From positions 2,604,001 through 2,668,000 of the forward strand of contig JASGIG010000001.1 in assembly GCA_047602055.1 (NCBI GenBank): a DNA stretch of 64,000 bases, in the 5' to 3' direction. The notes beneath the pieces are model-generated. The model was given only the letters and a program-made list of their open reading frames with translations. It did no database searches and was not told where the DNA came from. Positions within the stretch are counted from its first letter, which is position 1. Every line of letters starts with the position of its first letter. This stretch comes from JAODBQ01 sp047602055 (lineage in GTDB: Bacteria; Actinomycetota; Acidimicrobiia; Acidimicrobiales; Ilumatobacteraceae). A program made the translations under genes and the position numbers. Positions 58,983 through 64,000 of this stretch are shown here, piece after piece.

Positions 58983-61322
58983 TCAGCCGAGCGCGCCCTC
59001 GATCACCAGGTCGGTGATCCGCGCTGCGTCGTAGCCGAGCAGGTCGCCGAGCACGGTGTCGTTGTGCTCGCCCATCGACGGGTTGGCGCGGCGGACGAAG
59101 CCCGGCGTGCGCGACAGGCGCAGGCGCGGGCCCTCGATGACGCAGCTGCCGTGCACCGGGTGGGGTACGTCCACGTAGTGGCTGCGGTGTTGCAGCTGCG
59201 GGTCGGCATAGCACGCGGCGCTGTTCTGCACGCCGTGCACCGGCACGCCGACCGCCTGCAGCACCTGCTCGACGTCGGCGATCTGGCGCGTCGACGTCCA
59301 CGCCCCGACGTCGCCGTCGGACGGGGACCCGGCGACGCCGATGGCTGCGGCGAGCGCTTCGCGCTGCGCGCCGGTCTCGCAGGCGATCGCCACCCAGGCG
59401 TCGTCGCCGGCGCAGCGGTACACGCCGTGCGGCGACGCCCACAGGTCGGCGTTGCCCTGGCGGGTGGGGTGGTTGCCGTTGACGGTGTGGTCGAGCACGG
59501 CGGGGGCGAGGAAGTGGATCGACGCCTCGGCCTGGGCGAGGTCGAGGTGCTGGCCGCAACCGGTGCGCCGGCGCAGGTCCAGCGCGGCGAGCAGGGATGC
59601 CGCCGCGAAGCGCGGGGCGACGTAGTCGGTGTAGGCGAGGAACGGGCCGGCGGGGGAGCGGTCCGGCCACCCGGTGAGCTCGTAGAACCCGCTGATCGCC
59701 CCGGCGAGGTTGCCGAAACCGGCGAAGTCCCGCAGCGGCCCGGTCTGGCCCATCAGGCTCGTGCTCATCATGATCAGCTCGGGGTTGATCTCGCGCAGGT
59801 CGTCGTAGGACAGCTGCCAGCGGGCCATCACGCCCGGCGTGTACGACTCCATCAGCACGTCGGCCCAGCGGACGAGGTCGCGCAGCACGTCGCGCCCGGC
59901 CGGGTTGGTGAGGTCGAGGGTGACGCTGAGCTTGTCGGCGTTGAAGTGGGCGAAGGCGATGCTGCCCTCGATGCCGAGGTCGCCGTTCAACGCCCCGCCG
60001 CCCGAGCGGGACGCGTCGGGATGGCCCGGCCCCTCGACCTTGACGACGGTGGCGCCGTGCTCGGCGAGGACGCGGGTGGTCAGCGGCCCGGCGAACACCC
60101 ACGTCAGGTCGACGACCTTCAGGCCGTCGAGGGCGCGGAGCGCACCCGTCGCCGTGGACGCCGGCGCAGCTGCCGACGCCGCCCGGGGTCGCGGCCGCCA
60201 TGGCGGCGCGTCCCGCTCGCCGACGGCCGGCGGTGCGCCAGGCACCTGGACGGCGCCGAGGCTGGAGCGCACGAACGCCCCGGGCGCGATCCGCCCGTCG
60301 ACGGTCGTCCAGTAGCCGCGATCGGCAAGGTGGGCGTCGGCGACCAGCTCGGCGGCGGTGGCCACCGGTGCGAGCAGCAGCCGCCGGCGCTGGGCCTCGG
60401 CGAACAGCTCGGCCTTGGTCTTCGACGACGTCAGCGCGGTGATCGCCGCCTTGACCTGTTCGAGCTCGCCCGGCCCCTCCGGCGTGGTGACGAGGCGCAC
60501 GCCGAACGCCTCCCAGTCCCAGCCGACCATCGCCCGGTCGCAGTGGCCCTCCTCGTGGACCCATTCGACCAGCCGCCGCGAGAACGGGCCGATCATCGTG
60601 CCGAACAGCAGGGTGATCGACACGTGCCCGTCGAGCGCCGGGTAGACGAACTGCAGGTGGAGGTCGCCGAGGAGGATGCCGCCGGCGGTCCGCCGGGCCT
60701 CGGGGTTGGCGTTCGGGGCGAGCAGCACGCCGGGGATGCCGGCCTGCAGCACGGCCTGCTGGGCGGAGACGTCGACGTGCTGGCCGAGCCCGCTGCGCTC
60801 GCGCTCGGTGAGGGCCAGCAGCGCGCCGACCGCCGCCTCGGCGCCGGCGTGCAGCCAGGCCTGCGGCACGGAGGTGCGCACCGGTGGCCGGTCGCTGTCG
60901 CCGTTGAGCACCTGCGCGCAGCCGGCGGCGAGCACGGTCAGGTCGCTTGCCGCCCACCCGGCCTTCGGCCCGTCGAGCCCGAACGGGCTGACGGTGACGT
61001 GGACGAGCCGGGGGTTGCGGGCGATCAGCTCGTCGTGCTCGTACCCGGGCGGCCCGCTGTCGAGGAGCACGTCGGCGTCGGCGGCGAGCGCGAGCAGGTC
61101 GTCGTGCGCCGTGCAGACGACGCTCGACTTGCCGCGGTTGTAGGCCCACCACTCCAACCCGTCGCCGCGATCGCGGGCGGGATGGCCACCGGGCGGCTCG
61201 GCGCGCACGACGTCGGCGCCGAGGCCGGCGAGCACGAACCCGGCCAGCTGGCCTCGATGATCGGTGGCGTCGACCACCCGGTACGGCGACAGCACGTTGT
61301 TCGAACCCCCTTCGGCCGGCAC
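58983..61322 (-). CDS. Tandem CaiB/BaiF-type CoA transferase (two domains)
   Basis: 779 aa, twice the usual ~400. Domain 1 (~10-375) begins LSPYRVVDATDHRGQLAGFVLAGLGADVVRAEPPGG and keeps an aspartate at the catalytic place (GWAASDLTVLAAG). Domain 2 (~400-779) begins LDGLKVVDLTWVFAGPLTTRVLAEHGATVVKVEGPG, but the matching place reads GFGNLAGAISG, with Asn for Asp. One active and one inactive half is inferred. GTG 61322 was used; GTG 61295, just before LSPYRVV and after a GGGGG stretch, is a plausible alternative. Substrate unknown. Confidence 0.87.
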   Translation of the reverse strand: MPAEGGSNNVLSPYRVVDATDHRGQLAGFVLAGLGADVVRAEPPGGHPARDRGDGLEWWAYNRGKSSVVCTAHDDLLALAADADVLLDSGPPGYEHDELIARNPRLVHVTVSPFGLDGPKAGWAASDLTVLAAGCAQVLNGDSDRPPVRTSVPQAWLHAGAEAAVGALLALTERERSGLGQHVDVSAQQAVLQAGIPGVLLAPNANPEARRTAGGILLGDLHLQFVYPALDGHVSITLLFGTMIGPFSRRLVEWVHEEGHCDRAMVGWDWEAFGVRLVTTPEGPGELEQVKAAITALTSSKTKAELFAEAQRRRLLLAPVATAAELVADAHLADRGYWTTVDGRIAPGAFVRSSLGAVQVPGAPPAVGERDAPPWRPRPRAASAAAPASTATGALRALDGLKVVDLTWVFAGPLTTRVLAEHGATVVKVEGPGHPDASRSGGGALNGDLGIEGSIAFAHFNADKLSVTLDLTNPAGRDVLRDLVRWADVLMESYTPGVMARWQLSYDDLREINPELIMMSTSLMGQTGPLRDFAGFGNLAGAISGFYELTGWPDRSPAGPFLAYTDYVAPRFAAASLLAALDLRRRTGCGQHLDLAQAEASIHFLAPAVLDHTVNGNHPTRQGNADLWASPHGVYRCAGDDAWVAIACETGAQREALAAAIGVAGSPSDGDVGAWTSTRQIADVEQVLQAVGVPVHGVQNSAACYADPQLQHRSHYVDVPHPVHGSCVIEGPRLRLSRTPGFVRRANPSMGEHNDTVLGDLLGYDAARITDLVIEGALG

Positions 61323-61349
61323 GCCCCCGACGACCGACCGGGACCGACC

Positions 61350-61463
61350 TTACCGGTGGGCCGCTTCCCACTCCTGCCGGGTGATCGCGTCCTCGGTGTC
61401 GCCGGCGGTGAACCGGCGTAGCCCGACCCGCTCGGTCGTCAGCCGGACGGCCGGGTTGCTCAC
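61350..61463 (-). pseudogene. GNAT-acetyltransferase-like stub (N- and C-terminal ends only)
   Basis: 37 codons: VSNPAVRLTTERVGLRRFTAGD, then TEDAITRQEWEAAHR. GTG 61463 overlaps the hemolysin III stop (GTGA) like a true operon gene. The first part is the classic opening strand of RimJ-type GNAT enzymes (LTTERLxLRRFT), and AITRQEWE looks like a C-terminal end. The acetyl-CoA-binding interior (~130 residues) is missing. Confidence 0.45.
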
Positions 61464-62155
61464 AGCTTCGGGCTGACGACGAACGCCACGACGGCGAGGT
61501 GCAGGCCGGCACCGACGATGGTCAACAGGTGGAACACCTCGTGGTAGCCGAACACCGTCGGCCACGGGTCGGGGCGCTTCAGCGCGTAGACGACGGCGCC
61601 GGCGGTGTAGGCGCAGCCCCCGCCGAGCACGAGGGCGAAGCCGAGCCCGCCGAGGCCGGTGAACAGCTGCGGCAGGGCGATCGAGAGAGACCAGCCGACG
61701 ACGACGTACACCGCGGTGAACACGGCGCGCGGCACGTGGAGAGGCACCCACTGCAGGGCGATGCCGAGCGCTGCGCCGACCCACACGACGACCAGCACGG
61801 TGGTGCGCCGCCAGCCGTCGAGGCCGGCGATCGTCACCGGCGTGTACGCGCCCGCGATCGCCAGGAAGATCGTCGAGTGGTCGAGCCGGCGCCACACCGC
61901 GAGCTGGCGCGCCGGCCAGCGCCCGCGGTGGTACATCGCCGACACGCCGAACATCGCCAGCAGCCCGATCAGGTAGACGACCAGGGTGAGGCGCCCACCG
62001 CGGCTCGCGGAGGTCAGCGCCAGCAGCAGTAGGCCGAGGACGATCACGACGACGAACGACACGGCGTGCGACCAGCCGCGCAGCAGTGGCTTGACGACCA
62101 TGCGCACGTCCTCCGGCGCGCCCGCCCCGTCGGGTGGGACGAGGGTGTCAGGCAT
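61460..62155 (-). CDS. Hemolysin III / PAQR-family membrane protein
   Basis: 231 aa from ATG 62155. Seven membrane segments. Conserved polar residues of the family are in place: SAMYHRG (Ser/His), LDHSTIFLAIAGAYTPV (Asp/His), and FGYHEVFHLLTIVGAGLHLA (two His), forming the zinc site of the ceramidase-like CREST superfamily. The start overlaps the enoyl-CoA hydratase end by 8 bp. Function in bacteria is poorly known; a lipid or ceramide-like amide hydrolase role is possible. Confidence 0.9.
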   Translation of the reverse strand: MPDTLVPPDGAGAPEDVRMVVKPLLRGWSHAVSFVVVIVLGLLLLALTSASRGGRLTLVVYLIGLLAMFGVSAMYHRGRWPARQLAVWRRLDHSTIFLAIAGAYTPVTIAGLDGWRRTTVLVVVWVGAALGIALQWVPLHVPRAVFTAVYVVVGWSLSIALPQLFTGLGGLGFALVLGGGCAYTAGAVVYALKRPDPWPTVFGYHEVFHLLTIVGAGLHLAVVAFVVSPKL

Positions 62156-62936
62156 CCGCGTCGGCGGCTGCGCCGTGGCGGCCGGCGCCCGCGGCGAAGC
62201 GGGCCGCACCCGACTGGGTCTCGCCGCTGGCGATCACCTCCAGGCCGAGGCGGGTCTCGTTGGCCATCGCGTCGACATGTTCCAGGTCCCACTGCTGGTA
62301 GCTGCTCATCCGGTCGTTGCGCATGCAACGTTGTGGCAGGCGGGCGAGCTGGTGGGCGAGCGCCAGCGCCTCGTCGAGCGCCGTGCCCGGAGCGACGAGG
62401 CGGTTGGCCAGGCCCATCCGCAACGCCTCGGTGCCGCTGACGCCACGACCGGTGAGGATCATGTCGAGGGCGTTGCTGTGCCCGATCAGCCGCGGCAGGC
62501 GCACCGTGCCGCCGTCGACCAGCGGCACGCCCCAGCGCCGGCAGTACACGCCGAACGTGGCGTCGTCGGCGGCGACGCGCAGGTCGCACCAGATCGCCAG
62601 CTCCAGGCCGCCGGCCACGGCGAAGCCCTCGACGGCAGCGATCACCGGCTTGGTGAGCAGCATCCGCGTCGGCCCGAGCGGACCGTCGCCGGCGGGGTGG
62701 GCGTCGACGCGGTTGCCGCGCCCACTGCCGACGGCCTTCAGGTCGGCGCCGGCGCAGAACGTCCCGCCGGCGCCGGTGAGCACGGCGACGTGCAGGCCGT
62801 CGTCGTGGTCGAAGTCGCGGAACGCGGCGACGAGCCCGGCGGCGGTGTCGCGGTCGACGGCGTTGCGCGCCTCCGGCCGGTCGATGGTGACGACCAGCAC
62901 CTCGCCGTCGACATCCGCCCTGACCGAGCTGCTCAT
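62148..62936 (-). CDS. Enoyl-CoA hydratase/isomerase family protein
   Basis: 262 aa from ATG 62936. Crotonase fold: VTIDRPEARNAVDRDTAAGL, oxyanion hole GTFCAGADLKAV and VEGFAVAGGLELAIWCDLRVAADDATFGV. One of the two catalytic glutamates of true hydratases is replaced around RRWGVPLVDGG, so an isomerase or hydrolase activity is also possible. The frame extends upstream into a 100-bp tandem repeat but without protein-like sequence, so this start was chosen. Confidence 0.9.
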   Translation of the reverse strand: MSSSVRADVDGEVLVVTIDRPEARNAVDRDTAAGLVAAFRDFDHDDGLHVAVLTGAGGTFCAGADLKAVGSGRGNRVDAHPAGDGPLGPTRMLLTKPVIAAVEGFAVAGGLELAIWCDLRVAADDATFGVYCRRWGVPLVDGGTVRLPRLIGHSNALDMILTGRGVSGTEALRMGLANRLVAPGTALDEALALAHQLARLPQRCMRNDRMSSYQQWDLEHVDAMANETRLGLEVIASGETQSGAARFAAGAGRHGAAADADA

Positions 62937-62951
62937 GTGGCCATCATCGCC

Positions 62952-63151
62952 CAGCTCGGCACATGTCCACGACGCGGCGAGCGCAGAAGCGGAGCGGCGG
63001 CGGCGAGCACGGCAGGCGCAGGGAGCAGCTTCGCTGCGACCGGAGCACGAACAGCTGGGCACATGTCCACGACGCGGCGAGCGCAGAAGCGGAGCGGAGG
63101 CGGCGAGCACGGCAGGCGCAGGGAGCAGCTTCGCTGCGACCGGAGCACGAA
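62952..63151. repeat. Two-copy tandem repeat with exact 100-bp period
   Basis: Copies 62952-63051 and 63052-63151 begin CAGCTSGGCACATGTCCACG and differ at about two positions; a partial third start (CAGCT) follows at 63152. Located between the enoyl-CoA hydratase start and the end of the one-TM protein gene. A recent tandem duplication, so the copy number may differ between cells or be mis-assembled. Confidence 0.88.
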
Positions 63152-63155
63152 CAGC

Positions 63156-63971
63156 TCAGTGGACAGCGACGACGGTGCCGTCCATCGCTGCCTCGACCAT
63201 CTTCCCCCCGCTCAGGTAGACGAGCATGCGCATCGGGTAGGCCGGGTCGAAGCCCCAGCGGAGGATCTCCACCCGGTCGACGGTGTCGTCGGGGAGGCCG
63301 GCGTCGGTCGGTGACTCGGCCACGAGCGGTGCGACGCGCGACCAGTCGACGTCGGCGACGGTGAACAGCGAGGGCGTCACGTCGGCGGTCTGGGTGACCG
63401 GTTCGTCGGTGACGACGTCCGCGCCGCGGATCGTCAGCCGGACCGTGCGCGTCGTGTTGTCCGGATCGCGCACCGTGGCCACCGCGTAGCCCGGGTAGAC
63501 GGAGATCGACGTGAACTGGCTCGGCTCACCCGGTGCCGCGGCCTCCACGGCGGGGGCGATCAGGGCGGCTGCACTGGCGTCGAACAGGTTGCCGACGGGC
63601 GGCAGCGTCGGTGGTGCCGGCGTGCCGTCGGTGGCCGAGGCGGGGGTGTTCGACGTGCTCGGCGCCATCACCGGTGCCGACGCGTCGGTGCGGTGCTGGG
63701 CGCGCTGGACGGCGCGATACACCCAGACGCCACCGATGCCGAGCAGCCCGGCGACGACGGCGACGAGGAGCAGCGTCCGCCACGGGTGCACGCGGCGGGC
63801 GAAGACGACCGGCCCGCCGTAGGACACCTGGCTGCGGATGCCGACGTCGGCGCCGGGCGGCGGCGTGTACGTCGAGATCTGCACGACGTTCGGTCGTGGT
63901 CGTTGCAGGTCGCCGGTGGCATCGTCGCCGGCCGGGTCGCCCGGGCCGGCGGAGGTCTGTGTTCCACTCAT
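63156..63971 (-). CDS. Single-pass membrane protein of unknown function
   Basis: 271 aa from ATG 63971. A soluble N-terminal ~60 residues (Pro/Asp-rich), one membrane helix at ~65-88 (TLLLVAVVAGLLGIGGVWVYRAV), a Ser/Thr/Pro-rich spacer (~95-125), then a globular extracytoplasmic domain containing SISVYPGYAVATVRDPDNTTRTVRL and VDRVEILRWGFDPAYPMRMLVYLSGGKMVEAAMDGTVVAVH. No family recognised. The C-terminal region resembles lipoprotein-like beta domains (PepSY-like), but that is only an impression. It ends five bases from the tandem repeat. Confidence 0.78.
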   Translation of the reverse strand: MSGTQTSAGPGDPAGDDATGDLQRPRPNVVQISTYTPPPGADVGIRSQVSYGGPVVFARRVHPWRTLLLVAVVAGLLGIGGVWVYRAVQRAQHRTDASAPVMAPSTSNTPASATDGTPAPPTLPPVGNLFDASAAALIAPAVEAAAPGEPSQFTSISVYPGYAVATVRDPDNTTRTVRLTIRGADVVTDEPVTQTADVTPSLFTVADVDWSRVAPLVAESPTDAGLPDDTVDRVEILRWGFDPAYPMRMLVYLSGGKMVEAAMDGTVVAVH

Positions 63972-64000
63972 TGCTGCACCGGTCCGCTCCGTCGATGGAT

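Noticed and set aside
62937..63110. N-terminal extension of the enoyl-CoA hydratase through the tandem repeat
   Set aside because: The extension is Arg/Ser/Cys-rich and repeat-derived; the crotonase fold begins right after ATG 62936.

Overview
The window is about 70% GC DNA with dense, mostly overlapping genes, many GTG starts and strong G/C preference at third codon positions. The gene set (nadABC cluster, GreA, citramalate synthase, Hsp70-like and dynamin-like GTPase fusions, many BVMOs, CaiB-type CoA transferases and BMP-type ABC uptake) points to an Actinomycetota chromosome, most likely class Acidimicrobiia (Ilumatobacter-like). This is inferred from gene content, not from a marker tree. 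At least five genes are broken by what look like single-base errors (nadC, a small gene before an acyl-CoA dehydrogenase, an ABC permease, a SnoaL-like gene and a ClC channel), so this is probably an error-containing or metagenome-derived assembly.

Layout. 0-6 kb: a two-gene minus-strand operon, Hsp70-like ATPase fused to a dynamin-like GTPase followed by pseudokinase fused to a dynamin-like GTPase. 6-10 kb: NAD biosynthesis (nadA, nadB, frameshifted nadC), with nadB and nadC separated by three copies of a 43-bp palindrome. 10-16 kb: remnants (PPOX, integrase), an Hsp20 with a palindromic promoter, a double FKBP lipoprotein, a UbiB-like kinase plus hydrolase, and greA. 16-24 kb: branched-chain amino acid genes (leuB-ilvE; cimA with an Ile-rich leader peptide and attenuator), a PQQ-type lipoprotein and an acyl-CoA dehydrogenase.

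24-46 kb is a catabolic region. A minus-strand operon (SDR, two Baeyer-Villiger monooxygenases, esterase) reads as an alcohol-ketone-ester-acid route. It is divergent from a double-Lrp regulator and followed by an HpcH aldolase, CoA transferase, amidohydrolase, Fe3+-type ABC importer, isocitrate-lyase-family lyase, a crotonase resembling 6-oxocamphor hydrolase, an SDR and a SnoaL protein. A ClC channel/MarR pair and an EthA-like BVMO follow. 46-52 kb holds a LuxR regulator with two matching 18-bp operators, a shortened alcohol dehydrogenase, an LLM/SDR fusion remnant and a ribose-type ABC importer. 52-59 kb holds a BMP-type nucleoside-like importer with a 2OG-Fe(II) oxygenase and an XRE-cupin regulator. 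59-64 kb holds a tandem CoA transferase, a hemolysin III protein, an enoyl-CoA hydratase and a one-TM protein.

Two themes cut across the window. First, a family of seven palindromes, each exactly 43 bp (15-bp arms, 13-nt loop), occurs in three clusters; two copies lie in frame inside the linker of the pseudokinase-GTPase. Second, at least five genes appear to keep their N- and C-terminal ends but lack the interior (PPOX, Zn-alcohol dehydrogenase, an amidohydrolase-like stub, a GNAT-like stub, probably the XRE-cupin), and one junction fuses two different genes. These are either real interior deletions or systematic assembly misjoins.
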